From positions 1,854,001-1,918,000 of the forward strand of contig CP143946.1 of assembly GCA_036419695.1 (NCBI GenBank): a stretch of 64,000 nucleotides of DNA. Reading direction: 5' to 3'. How positions within the stretch are numbered: the first letter of the stretch is position 1; every line of letters begins with the position of its first letter. Source of the DNA: [Clostridium] symbiosum (GTDB taxonomy: Bacteria > Bacillota > Clostridia > Lachnospirales > Lachnospiraceae). Shown here piece after piece: positions 33,401 to 41,898 of this stretch. The position numbers were made by a program, and so were the translations under genes. The notes below the pieces were generated by a model. That model did no database searches, was not told the origin of the DNA, and was given only the letters and a program-made list of their open reading frames with translations.

Positions 33401-33848
33401 TCTTAAATACCTCCATATTGAGATTGGACAGCTTTCCCAGCTGTTCCGTTAAATAATTTACTGTGTCGTAGTAGAACCACTGGCTTTCGGACCTTGTATG
33501 GCTTTGTCTTGCCGCCGCATCCTGCCTTGCGCTTATTTCCCTGGAAAGTCCGGGGAGGATTGTCAGCATAGTCAGTGCGCACAGGACAGCGGCTCCGACC
33601 TTAAGGCTGAAGTAGAACAACTGCAGCCGTTTGGAAAGATGGTTCGTGCCTGCGATAATCTGTACATCCAGATTCCGGCTCCGTTCCAGAATATCGGCTT
33701 TTAAATGCCTGGGCGCGGTGATAAGCTCCTGCGTCCCGATATAATCTGCAAACCGTTCACGGCAGAACGGACACGATGCGAGGTGGGCGCATTCTTCCTG
33801 TGTCAGGTTATCCTTAAACCGCTTCGGATCAATGTGCTGTTTTTCCAT
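33381..33848 (-). CDS. Zinc-finger anti-sigma factor, membrane bound
   Basis: The 155-residue protein has an N-terminal H-x3-C-x2-C motif (HLASCPFCRERF) typical of ZAS anti-sigma domains and one membrane segment (about 85-107, LKVGAAVLCALTMLTILPGL), leaving the C-terminus outside. It should hold the sigma factor encoded just upstream until a surface signal arrives. ATG 33848 has AGGAGG nine bases before it; the gene overlaps the sigma gene by 20 bases. Confidence 0.88.
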   Translation of the reverse strand: MEKQHIDPKRFKDNLTQEECAHLASCPFCRERFADYIGTQELITAPRHLKADILERSRNLDVQIIAGTNHLSKRLQLFYFSLKVGAAVLCALTMLTILPGLSREISARQDAAARQSHTRSESQWFYYDTVNYLTEQLGKLSNLNMEVFKNDEKEK

Positions 33849-34353
33849 ATGCCGGTTCCTCCTTTCCATAGAGTTTTTTCAGCATCCCCTTCGCCCTGTA
33901 AATCTGGGTCTGCAATGTTTTTATGTTTTTTCCTGTCTTAGCTACGATTTCACTGATTTCCATCTCATGATAATAATAGTCAAGGGCCACCTCCCGGTAA
34001 GGAGGTTTGAGGGCGAGACAGCACTCATAGAGCTTCTGTCGTACCTCCTTTTCCAGGTATTTCTCTTCTACAGAATCGGGCGCAGCGATGGCAGTAAAAT
34101 AGACGTCTTCAGTAGGTACTGATTTTCTGCCTGCCCGTTTCAGATAGTCGAGGCTCTTGTTGGTGGCGATTTTGCAAAGCCAGGCCCGCTCGTTGCTGCC
34201 ATCGAAGAAGGCCATGCTTTTATAAGCGGAAAGAAACGTATCCTGGGCCAGATCCTCGGCATCAAAATAGTTGCCTGTGAACTTATAGCAGATTGAATAT
34301 ATTAAATTCTGATATTGGTTTATCCATTGTTCCAACTGCTGTTCCGCATTAAT
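33829..34353 (-). CDS. ECF RNA polymerase sigma factor, probable ATT start
   Basis: The 174-residue sigma-70 family protein has region 2 (NLIYSICYKFTGNYFDAEDL, QDTFLSAYKSM) and region 4 (LKPPYREVALDYYYHEMEIS, IVAKTGKNIKTLQTQIYRAK). No in-frame ATG or GTG precedes the conserved start. AAAGGGGG lies seven bases before an ATT that would start (M)NAEQQLEQW, a normal beginning for this group; the only other option is a TTG at 34407 with 18 extra residues and a poor ribosome site. It overlaps its anti-sigma factor gene, forming a sigma/anti-sigma/membrane-protein operon. Confidence 0.85.
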   Translation of the reverse strand: MNAEQQLEQWINQYQNLIYSICYKFTGNYFDAEDLAQDTFLSAYKSMAFFDGSNERAWLCKIATNKSLDYLKRAGRKSVPTEDVYFTAIAAPDSVEEKYLEKEVRQKLYECCLALKPPYREVALDYYYHEMEISEIVAKTGKNIKTLQTQIYRAKGMLKKLYGKEEPAYGKTAH

Positions 34354-34474
34354 AGGATCGCCCCCTTTCTCATCCGTCTCACTTATATAAACGACGTGCC
34401 GCCCCAAATAACTTCAAAAAAGTTTTCAGAGTGAAAATGATGTAAACTGCCAATAATCTTAGCAGAGACTGCGG

Positions 34475-34805
34475 GAAAAGACAAGGGGGATGAGAACGCC
34501 GCCGGGACGGCCGGGGGGCGGAATGGTGAGAGGGAGGTTGTGAGTCTTCAGTCCCATCGACAACCTGCCCGGGGAAGGAGGAGAAAAACTTTCCGAAGGG
34601 AGACATTGAAGCCCGCCGGTGCTTAGCAAGGACGCTTTTTCCGAGCTTAGCATCCGCTGCGCGCTTCACAAGCGGGAGCGAGTCCCCGCAGGAATTTTTT
34701 TCTCCGGATTCCCCCTTGCGACAACCTGCAAACGGGGACTGAAGACTCATAAATACCCTCCCACTCCCCCGTCCGCCGTCTCACAGAGGCGTCCCCGACC
34801 CTCAA
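34475..34805 (-). repeat. Interspersed repeat element, copy C
   Basis: The core spans TGAGTCTTCAGTCCC (34541-34555) to GGGACTGAAGACTCA (34735-34749), 209 bp, both end motifs perfect. Read on the minus strand it aligns with copy A throughout, including TCCTGCGGGGACTCGCTCCC and TCTCCCTTCGGAAAGTTTT. Outer arms (GAACGCCGCCGG near 34493; GACGCCTCTGTGAGACGGCGG read on the minus strand near 34771-34795) match B and A. It lies between the divergent sigma-factor and deoB genes. Confidence 0.85.
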
Positions 34806-34925
34806 TTAAACCAAACTATTTTAGTGACAACCCGCCCATCCTGTTATATACTTGTAGATGTGGAATGATAATAGCGGCTTTTCAATACGGCCGTGTGCTC
34901 ATAATACAGAAAAGAGGTAAATGAT

Positions 34926-36086
34926 ATGAAACGTGTATTTCTAATTGTACTGGACAGCGTGGGAATCGGAGAGATGCCGGATGCGGCCGACTACGGTGAC
35001 GCGGGCAGCAACACAATTGCGGCGGCGGCCCGGAGTTCCTCTTTTTCCATGCCTAATATGCAGAAACTGGGATTTTTTAATATTGACGGCGTTGACTGCC
35101 GTGAAAAAAGTGCGTCTCCGTCCGGAGCCTTTGCCAGAATGACGGAGAAATCCAAAGGTAAGGATACGACGATCGGCCACTGGGAGATTGCCGGCGTTGT
35201 TTCCGGGCGGCCGCTCCCAACGTTCCCGGACGGTTTCCCAAGGGAACTGTTAGATGAATTTGAAAAAGAGACTGGAAGAAAGGTTCTTTGTAATAAGCCG
35301 TACTCAGGAACAGAGGTTATCAAGGACTTCGGCGAGGAGCATCTGAAAACGGGAGCCCTGATTGTTTATACGTCGGCGGACAGTGTGTTTCAGATTGCCG
35401 CCCATGAATCGCTCGTCCCGATTGAGGAGCTTTACCGTTACTGCGAGATAGCGAGACGTCTCTGCACCGGCAAATTCGGCGTGGGCCGTGTGATTGCCCG
35501 TCCGTTTGAGGGAGAATTTCCGTTCAGCAGGACTTCCAGGCGCCATGACTATTCCCTGGTGCCGCCGAAGGCGACCATGCTCAACTATATTAAGGATGCC
35601 GGAAAAGATGTTCTGGCAGTCGGTAAGATTAACGATATCTTTGCCGGAAGCGGCGTGACGGATATGGTGCGCACCGTGAACAACGGGGACGGCATTGACA
35701 AGACGCTTGCCTACGCACAGAAGGAGTTTAACGGAATCTGCTTTACGAACCTGGTGGATTACGATATGCTCTACGGACACAGGAATGATGTGGAGGGCTA
35801 TGCAAAGGCCCTGACTTATTTTGACGGACGCCTGCCGGAGCTTCTCGCAATGCTTGGGGAAGACGACATTCTGATGATTACGGCCGACCATGGCTGTGAT
35901 CCCAGCACGCCTTCCACCGACCACTCCAGAGAGTACACACCGCTTGTGATTGCGGGACCGCCTGTGAAAGAGGGCATAAACCTGGGAACGAGAAAGACAT
36001 TTGCCGATATTGCGGCATCCATCCTGGATTATCTCGATGTGCCGGGAGAGACGGCCGGAGAGAGCTTTATTGGAGAAATTATTTAA
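34926..36086 (+). CDS. deoB: Phosphopentomutase
   Basis: The 386-residue protein is an alkaline-phosphatase-superfamily mutase: VFLIVLDSVGIGEMPDAADYGD at the start with the metal aspartate, GKDTTIGHWEIAG near residue 80 with the phosphorylated threonine, and ITADHGCDPSTPSTDHSREY near 320. It interconverts ribose 1- and 5-phosphate and the deoxy forms. It opens the nucleoside salvage operon deoB-deoC-ykvI-cdd-pdp. Confidence 0.97.
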   Translation: MKRVFLIVLDSVGIGEMPDAADYGDAGSNTIAAAARSSSFSMPNMQKLGFFNIDGVDCREKSASPSGAFARMTEKSKGKDTTIGHWEIAGVVSGRPLPTFPDGFPRELLDEFEKETGRKVLCNKPYSGTEVIKDFGEEHLKTGALIVYTSADSVFQIAAHESLVPIEELYRYCEIARRLCTGKFGVGRVIARPFEGEFPFSRTSRRHDYSLVPPKATMLNYIKDAGKDVLAVGKINDIFAGSGVTDMVRTVNNGDGIDKTLAYAQKEFNGICFTNLVDYDMLYGHRNDVEGYAKALTYFDGRLPELLAMLGEDDILMITADHGCDPSTPSTDHSREYTPLVIAGPPVKEGINLGTRKTFADIAASILDYLDVPGETAGESFIGEII

Positions 36087-36106
36087 CAGAACGGGGAGAA
36101 GTTAAC

Positions 36107-36760
36107 ATGAACAGAGAAAAAATACTGGCAGCGGTTGATCACACCCTGCTTCATCCGGAATCCACATGGGCACAGATTAAGGAACTTTGCGACGATGCAG
36201 TCAAATACGGGACGGCGTCCGTGTGCATCCCTCCTTCCTTTGTAAAACGGGCAAAGGAATATGTGGGAAACAAAATGCGTATCTGTACGGTCATCGGGTT
36301 CCCGAATGGATACAACACCGAGGCGGTCAAGGTATTTGAGACAAAGACGGCGGTAGAGGAAGGAGCCGACGAGATCGATATGGTGATCAACATCGGTGAC
36401 CTGAAGGACGGAAAGGAAGAGAAAATCCTGCATGAAATCAGGGCGGTCAAAGAAGCCTGCGCAGGCAGTATCCTCAAAGTGATTATTGAGACCTGCCTTC
36501 TGACGGAGGAGGAGAAGATTGTGATGTGCCGTCTGGTGACGGAGGCAAAGGCCGACTACATCAAAACTTCCACCGGTTTTTCCACGGCAGGCGCCACCTT
36601 TGACGATATTAAGCTGTTTGCCGCTCACGTAGGTGATGGGATCAAGATTAAAGCGGCAGGTGGAATCAGTTCCCTGGAGGATGCGGAGCATTTCATGGAG
36701 CTGGGAGCCGACCGGCTGGGTACCAGCAGAGTGGTTAAGATTATAAAAGAAGAAGCATAA
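36107..36760 (+). CDS. deoC: Deoxyribose-phosphate aldolase
   Basis: The 217-residue TIM barrel has DHTLLHPE at the start, EIDMVINIGDLKDG near residue 87, and the Schiff-base lysine in DYIKTSTGFSTAGAT near 150; KAAGGISSLEDA follows. It cleaves deoxyribose 5-phosphate to acetaldehyde and glyceraldehyde 3-phosphate. It starts 21 bases after deoB. Confidence 0.97.
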   Translation: MNREKILAAVDHTLLHPESTWAQIKELCDDAVKYGTASVCIPPSFVKRAKEYVGNKMRICTVIGFPNGYNTEAVKVFETKTAVEEGADEIDMVINIGDLKDGKEEKILHEIRAVKEACAGSILKVIIETCLLTEEEKIVMCRLVTEAKADYIKTSTGFSTAGATFDDIKLFAAHVGDGIKIKAAGGISSLEDAEHFMELGADRLGTSRVVKIIKEEA

Positions 36761-36793
36761 CCGGCGGCGGAGCAGTTCCGAACCGGGATGATG

Positions 36794-36838
36794 AAACAGC
36801 GGAGAGGGCCGGATAAACGGTTTGTCCCCGCTGTTTTT
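36794..36838 (+). terminator. Terminator after deoC
   Basis: AAACAGCGG (36794-36802) pairs with CCGCTGTTT (36828-36836) with an inner GG/CC extension, followed by T-rich sequence. A degraded CATATCA-type hairpin half-site follows (36838-36860). Readthrough into the rest of the operon is possible. Confidence 0.8.
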
Positions 36839-36998
36839 CATATCATTGGAAAGCACTCTTAGTACCCGGCGCGGGAGTCCGGCCGGGGCGCATGGTACAT
36901 GGTGCATGCATGGCGGGCCGCGGCGCAAAAAACTGCTTGCCTTACAGGCTGTTTAAACGTATCATAATACTAAATAGGATATTTCAGGGGAAGATATT

Positions 36999-38090
36999 AT
37001 GGATAAGATAGGAACCCGGCAGATTTGCGCCACGTTTATGGGCTGCTTTCTCGGAGCGGGATTTGTCTCGGGGCAGGAGTTATGGCAGTATTTTGGCTGC
37101 TTTGGCATACAGGGAATTGCCGGTTTGTTTGCGGCATGCTTTATATTGACGTCGCTGGGAATCATACTGCTTTTGACGGCAGGGATGAGCGGCACGGGGG
37201 AGATGGACCGGGTCGTGATGCCGGTGGAGCTTCCGTGGCTGCGCACGGCGAGCGGAGCAGTACAGATTACCTTTATGTTTGGGATTTATACGGTTATGGC
37301 ATCCGGTGCGGGCACTCTGATCGAGAACCTGACCGGCAGCCATACGGTCAGAATCGTGGGAAGCGCCGTATTCTGTGCGCTTGTGACCGCCGTGTCGCTC
37401 GGCGGAGTGGAGGCGGTGGTGAAGACCTTCGGCCGAGTCGTCCCGGTTCTGGTGACTCTGACCATTGTCACGGCTTTGATTGTAATCCTGAAGAATGGGA
37501 TTGGCCGGATAGAGGTTTCGCCAAAGGCCGCATCCAATCCGCTTTTGGGAAGCTGGGGAATCGCCGCCGCCAATTTCACTTCCTATAACTTTTTCTGTGC
37601 CATCGGAGCCCTTGCGCCTCTGGGCCTTGCAAACGGATCAAAGAAACCGGCGCTCCGCGGTGTGATTGCAGGAGGCGTCATTTTATTTATCATCGGGCTC
37701 TGCCTTGTTTTCGCCATGCATTCGGGAAGCGCGGCGACGGAGACGGAGCTGCCGATCCTGACGCTGGCGGAGATGGTTCATCCCGCTTTTTCATGGATTT
37801 GCGCCATATTTCTTCTGGGAGCCATGTTCGGAGCGGCAATGTCGGTATTCACCCCGGTTCCACGGTATTTCTGCCGGTTTGCCTGCATAGAGAAGCATAG
37901 AATGGTGTTTTCCTCCCTGCTGGGCGTTGCGGCCTGGGCTGCAGGCCAGTTGGGATTCGGCAGTCTGATTGGGGTACTGTACCCGATTTACGGATATATT
38001 GCATTTGCGGTCATTGCGCTGCTGATTATTAATTTTATAAAGCGGATGCAAACAGATTCGCGGAACCGTAAGCAGAGAAAAATAAAATAG
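36999..38090 (+). CDS. YkvI-family membrane transporter
   Basis: The 363-residue protein has about ten membrane segments. It begins TRQICATFMGCFLGAGFVSGQELWQYF, a pattern of the YkvI group within the APC-like transporter superfamily. Its position between deoC and cdd suggests a link to nucleoside or deoxyribose salvage, but no member's substrate is known to me. AGGGGAAGA precedes the ATG. Confidence 0.8.
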   Translation: MDKIGTRQICATFMGCFLGAGFVSGQELWQYFGCFGIQGIAGLFAACFILTSLGIILLLTAGMSGTGEMDRVVMPVELPWLRTASGAVQITFMFGIYTVMASGAGTLIENLTGSHTVRIVGSAVFCALVTAVSLGGVEAVVKTFGRVVPVLVTLTIVTALIVILKNGIGRIEVSPKAASNPLLGSWGIAAANFTSYNFFCAIGALAPLGLANGSKKPALRGVIAGGVILFIIGLCLVFAMHSGSAATETELPILTLAEMVHPAFSWICAIFLLGAMFGAAMSVFTPVPRYFCRFACIEKHRMVFSSLLGVAAWAAGQLGFGSLIGVLYPIYGYIAFAVIALLIINFIKRMQTDSRNRKQRKIK

Positions 38091-38125
38091 TTCATTTAAC
38101 CTGGTTTGGTAAAGGAGGAGTCAAG

Positions 38126-38605
38126 ATGGCGGAAAAACGGACAATACGGAAGATACGGGCCGGAAACGGCGAAGTGCAGGCGGAACTTACAAAAGAGGAG
38201 ATAAGGGGTCTTCTCGAAGCGGCCTTTGAGAAGCTTCCCTCCGCCTATGCGCCCTATTCTCATTTTCATGTGGCGGCCGCCCTTCTCTGCGCGGACGGGA
38301 CGGTCTGCACGGGAGTGAATGTTGAAAATGCCTCCTATCCCGCGACCAACTGTGCGGAACGCACGGCATTTTTCAAGGCGGTCAGCGAGGGGCGGCGGGA
38401 GTTCAGGGCCATTGCGATATGCGGGGGAAAAGACGGAAAGACGGAAACATACTGCGCACCCTGCGGGATCTGCCGCCAGGTGATGAGGGAATTCTGCCGT
38501 CCGTCCGCTTTCCAGGTGATTGTGGCGAGAGCGGTGGATGATTACAGAACTTATACGCTGGAAGAACTACTGCCCGAGAGCTTCGGGCCTGAGAACCTGG
38601 TGTAA
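38126..38605 (+). CDS. cdd: Cytidine deaminase
   Basis: The 159-residue protein has the zinc-dependent deaminase motifs: NVENASYPATNCAERTAFF near residue 70 (catalytic glutamate) and CAPCGICRQVMREFC near 110 (two zinc cysteines). It deaminates cytidine and deoxycytidine to the uridines. The first 18 residues are an extra basic extension over the usual 130-residue enzyme. AAAGGAGGAG precedes the ATG. Confidence 0.95.
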   Translation: MAEKRTIRKIRAGNGEVQAELTKEEIRGLLEAAFEKLPSAYAPYSHFHVAAALLCADGTVCTGVNVENASYPATNCAERTAFFKAVSEGRREFRAIAICGGKDGKTETYCAPCGICRQVMREFCRPSAFQVIVARAVDDYRTYTLEELLPESFGPENLV

Positions 38606-38673
38606 TGCGCCGCATCATCCGCGCGCGTTTTGCACGGTTTGGAACAGCCGAATGAAAGGGAGGTAAGACGGCT

Positions 38674-39993
38674 ATGAGAATGTATGATCTGATTGAAAAA
38701 AAGAAAAGGAATGAGGGCCTTAACCGGGAGGAAATCCGCTTTATGGTCCGGGGATTCGTGAACGGTGAGATTCCGGATTACCAGATGGCGGCCATGCTGA
38801 TGGCAGTCTGCTTTAACGGGATGGATGATGAGGAGACGACGAACCTGACACTTGAGATGGCCCATTCCGGCGATATGGTCGATCTTTCGCCAATCGAAGG
38901 ATTTAAAGCGGATAAGCACAGCACCGGAGGCGTGGGCGATAAGACGACCCTGATTGTCGGCCCGATCGTGGCGTCGCTCGGAGTGAAGGTCGCGAAGATG
39001 TCCGGCCGCGGCCTTGGGCATACGGGAGGCACCATTGATAAGCTGGAGGCAATCCCGGGATTTCAGACCTCCATTCCGATAGAAACATTTTTTGAGATTG
39101 TCAAGAAAACGGGGATCGCGGTGGTCGGACAGAGCGGCAACCTGGTTCCGGCCGATAAAAAGATATATGCGCTGCGCGACGTGACGGCCACGGTGGACAG
39201 CATACCGCTGATTGCATCCTCCATCATGAGCAAAAAACTGGCGGCCGGGAGCAATGGGATTGTCCTGGACGTCAAGACGGGAAGCGGGGCATTTATGAAG
39301 ACGCTGGATGACTCCATCACGCTTGCTCAGAAGATGGTTGCGATTGGCAATGGAGCCGGCCGCTCCTGCTCGGCCCTCATCACGGACATGGATGTGCCCC
39401 TTGGTTTTGCCATCGGCAATTCCCTAGAAGTGATGGAGGCAATCGACACGCTGAGAGGAAAAGGACCGGAGGATCTGCGGGAAGTCTGCCTCAGGCTGGC
39501 GGCCGAGATGCTGCATACCGCAGGACGCGGGAATGCGGAGGAATGTTACTTTATGGCGGAGCGGGCGCTGGAAGACGGAAGCGCTTTTGAAACATTTAAA
39601 AAGATGGTCGGGGCACAGGGAGGAGACGGCTCTTTCATCGATCATCCGGAACGGTTTGAGAAGGCGCCGTATTGCAGGGCCGTGGAGGCGCCGGAAGACG
39701 GATACGTCTCGCACATGGATACGGAAGGGTGCGGAATCGCCTCGGTTCTTCTGAAGGCCGGAAGGAGCACGAAAGAGGACGTGATCGACAATGCGGCCGG
39801 AATCATTCTTTATAAAAAATATGGCGACTATGTAAAAAAAGGGGAGCCGCTCGTAAAACTGTATGCTTCGGATGAGAGCCTGTTCGGGCCGGCGGAGGCA
39901 AAAATTCTTTCCTCCTACCAATTCTCGGACGCCCAGCCTCAGGCCAAAAAACTGGTATATGCGAGGGTTTCGAAAGACGGCGTGGAACGATAA
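38674..39993 (+). CDS. pdp: Pyrimidine-nucleoside phosphorylase
   Basis: The 439-residue protein matches the thymidine/pyrimidine phosphorylase family: KHSTGGVGDKTTL near residue 80, MSGRGLGHTGGTIDKLEAIP near 108, and DVKTGSGAFMKT near 195. It splits uridine and thymidine to base and sugar 1-phosphate, feeding deoB and deoC. It ends the operon. Confidence 0.96.
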   Translation: MRMYDLIEKKKRNEGLNREEIRFMVRGFVNGEIPDYQMAAMLMAVCFNGMDDEETTNLTLEMAHSGDMVDLSPIEGFKADKHSTGGVGDKTTLIVGPIVASLGVKVAKMSGRGLGHTGGTIDKLEAIPGFQTSIPIETFFEIVKKTGIAVVGQSGNLVPADKKIYALRDVTATVDSIPLIASSIMSKKLAAGSNGIVLDVKTGSGAFMKTLDDSITLAQKMVAIGNGAGRSCSALITDMDVPLGFAIGNSLEVMEAIDTLRGKGPEDLREVCLRLAAEMLHTAGRGNAEECYFMAERALEDGSAFETFKKMVGAQGGDGSFIDHPERFEKAPYCRAVEAPEDGYVSHMDTEGCGIASVLLKAGRSTKEDVIDNAAGIILYKKYGDYVKKGEPLVKLYASDESLFGPAEAKILSSYQFSDAQPQAKKLVYARVSKDGVER

Positions 39994-40097
39994 AACGACC
40001 GTGTTTTAAAAATTTTATTTTAAGCGGAAGACACTGGAAATAAAGGGAAGAACACGAAAGACAAGAAAACCTTAAGATAAGGGCCAGTAAATGGAAC

Positions 40098-40126
40098 TTG
40101 AAAAACACATGGAACTGGTGTATAAT
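40098..40126 (+). promoter_or_regulatory. Promoter upstream of the 6S RNA
   Basis: TTGAAA (40098-40103), 17-base spacer, TATAAT (40121-40126). The start point would be near 40133, about 50 bases before the RNA's closing stem, so the primary transcript may be trimmed. Confidence 0.7.
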
Positions 40127-40185
40127 AACGATATCAAAAGATGAAAAGCCAATCAGATAAAGCTTTCCATCCCAATGAATAAGAG

Positions 40186-40410
40186 CATTTGTAACTCCTG
40201 GGATGCTCGACAACTCTTACTTTTTTTGAACCTACATCGGACATAACGGGATTCCAATATTTTTAAGCGGATGTCAGGCCTCCTATGAGTGGAAGGCAGA
40301 AGCCTAAGTGAGGTTGCCCACCTAGCAGAGCTAGGCGTCAATACTGTAAGAGCCGGCATTTTGGGGTTACAAACGATAAAAAGCAGCGAGCAATCGCTGC
40401 TTTTGCTTTG
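40186..40410 (+). ncRNA. ssrS: 6S RNA
   Basis: The region folds as a long rod: the closing stem TTTGTAACTCC (40188-40198) pairs with GGGGTTACAAA (40363-40373), and GATGC (40203-40207) with GCATT (40356-40360) inside it. The central sequence GAAGCCTAAGTGAGGTTGCC and the hairpin CCTAGCAGAGCTAGG are typical of clostridial 6S RNAs as I recall them. Family knowledge: 6S RNA mimics an open promoter and binds the housekeeping RNA polymerase. A strong terminator hairpin, AAAAGCAGCGA/TCGCTGCTTTT (about 40379-40405), ends it. Exact ends are uncertain. Confidence 0.8.
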
Positions 40411-40584
40411 TCTTGAAGCTGAAAATAACGTGCGTGCCTGTCCGACGTGCACAGGCGGCATCCCATGAGGCGTATTTTCACTCAATGTTTACTTTTTGTT
40501 AAGAAATCTTTACATGATATTACTTGCCAAATAAGGAGGACTTCCTGTATACTGATGGTGAATAAATACGGACGAGGGAAAAAC

Positions 40585-41829
40585 ATGAAAAATAATGAAT
40601 TTAAGCGTTACCTTTACACCGGTCTTACGGCGGTTACCGTGATTGCGATCTGCATCGTGTTCTGGTACTGCATCCAGTATTGGGATCAGGTGGCAAAGGT
40701 GATACATCTGATTATCGGAATTGTCGCACCGATCATATACGGTGCGGTGCTTGCCTATCTTACAACCCCGATTTACAACCGGGTGACAAATGCCGTTAAG
40801 CAGAAACTCCTGAAGGTATGGAAGGACGAGAAGCATGTGACGGGCATTGCAAAGGCGGTCGGGACCGCGGCCAGCGTGTCCCTCGTCCTGGTAATTGTGG
40901 CTGGCCTGTTCCAGATGCTGATTCCGCAGATGCTTGAGAGCCTGGCCGGGATTCGGGATTCGTTCCCTACCTATTTGCAGAACCTCTATTCCTGGATACG
41001 CCAGGTCCTGGCCGACAATCCGGATATTGAGGAGATGGTGTTAAGCAACCTGCAGAACGGGGTCCAGATGGCGGAAAACTGGCTTGAAAAATCCTTTACC
41101 AATATTGACATGACAAGGCTTGGAGAATTCCTGACCGGCGTCTCCAGCAGCGTCCTGAGCCTTCTGGTGTTTGTTAAGAACTGGCTCATTGGCCTGATCG
41201 TCATGGTCTATCTTCTGAACATTAAGGATACCCTGGCAGCCCAGGGAAAAAAGGTAATCTACGGCTGTCTTAACCTCAAATGGGCCAACAACGTGGTGGA
41301 AGAGCTCCGCTTTGTGAATAAGATGTTCGGCGGTTTCATCATTGGAAAGCTGGTGGATTCCCTGATCATCGGCATCATCTGCTTTATCGGAACGTCGCTT
41401 ATGAAGATGCCCTTTACCCTGCTGATCAGCGTCATTATCGGAGTGACGAATATCATTCCGTTCTTCGGTCCGTTCATCGGGGCGATACCGACCGGGTTCC
41501 TGGTACTGCTGGTAAGTCCGGTCAAATGTATTTATTTCCTTATATTTATCCTGCTTCTCCAGCAGTTCGACGGCAATATCCTGGGACCGAAAATTCTCGG
41601 TGATTCAACGGGACTTTCCAGTTTCTGGGTTCTGTTTTCCATTTTGCTGTTCGGAGGGCTTTTCGGGTTTGTCGGAATGATCATTGCGGTTCCGGCATTT
41701 GCGGTTATTTATGATCTGATTGCCAGGGCGGTCCATTTTTCACTCAGGAATAAGAACCTGTCCATGGCAACGGAAGATTATAAGGACCTGGATCATATTG
41801 ACGAAAAAAACGGTAAGTTCATTAAATAA
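40585..41829 (+). CDS. AI-2E family permease (PerM/YdiK type)
   Basis: The 414-residue protein has about eight membrane segments and the family motifs VIIGVTNIIPFFGPFIGAIP and QQFDGNILGPKILGDSTGLS. Family knowledge: members include the E. coli AI-2 exporter TqsA, but many are Na+/H+ or undefined transporters, so the name does not fix the substrate. ATG 40585 with GAGGG upstream is preferred to longer frames, which begin inside the 6S region. Confidence 0.88.
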   Translation: MKNNEFKRYLYTGLTAVTVIAICIVFWYCIQYWDQVAKVIHLIIGIVAPIIYGAVLAYLTTPIYNRVTNAVKQKLLKVWKDEKHVTGIAKAVGTAASVSLVLVIVAGLFQMLIPQMLESLAGIRDSFPTYLQNLYSWIRQVLADNPDIEEMVLSNLQNGVQMAENWLEKSFTNIDMTRLGEFLTGVSSSVLSLLVFVKNWLIGLIVMVYLLNIKDTLAAQGKKVIYGCLNLKWANNVVEELRFVNKMFGGFIIGKLVDSLIIGIICFIGTSLMKMPFTLLISVIIGVTNIIPFFGPFIGAIPTGFLVLLVSPVKCIYFLIFILLLQQFDGNILGPKILGDSTGLSSFWVLFSILLFGGLFGFVGMIIAVPAFAVIYDLIARAVHFSLRNKNLSMATEDYKDLDHIDEKNGKFIK

Positions 41830-41898
41830 CAGTGAGAAACGCTTTGCGTCCATTTCATTGCCAATTCACAATGAGACGCTGTCCGGGAAAGGATTTTT

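Noticed and set aside
40153..40485. Minus-strand open frame over the 6S region
   Set aside because: No ribosome site or family resemblance, and the plus strand folds as 6S RNA with a promoter and terminator.
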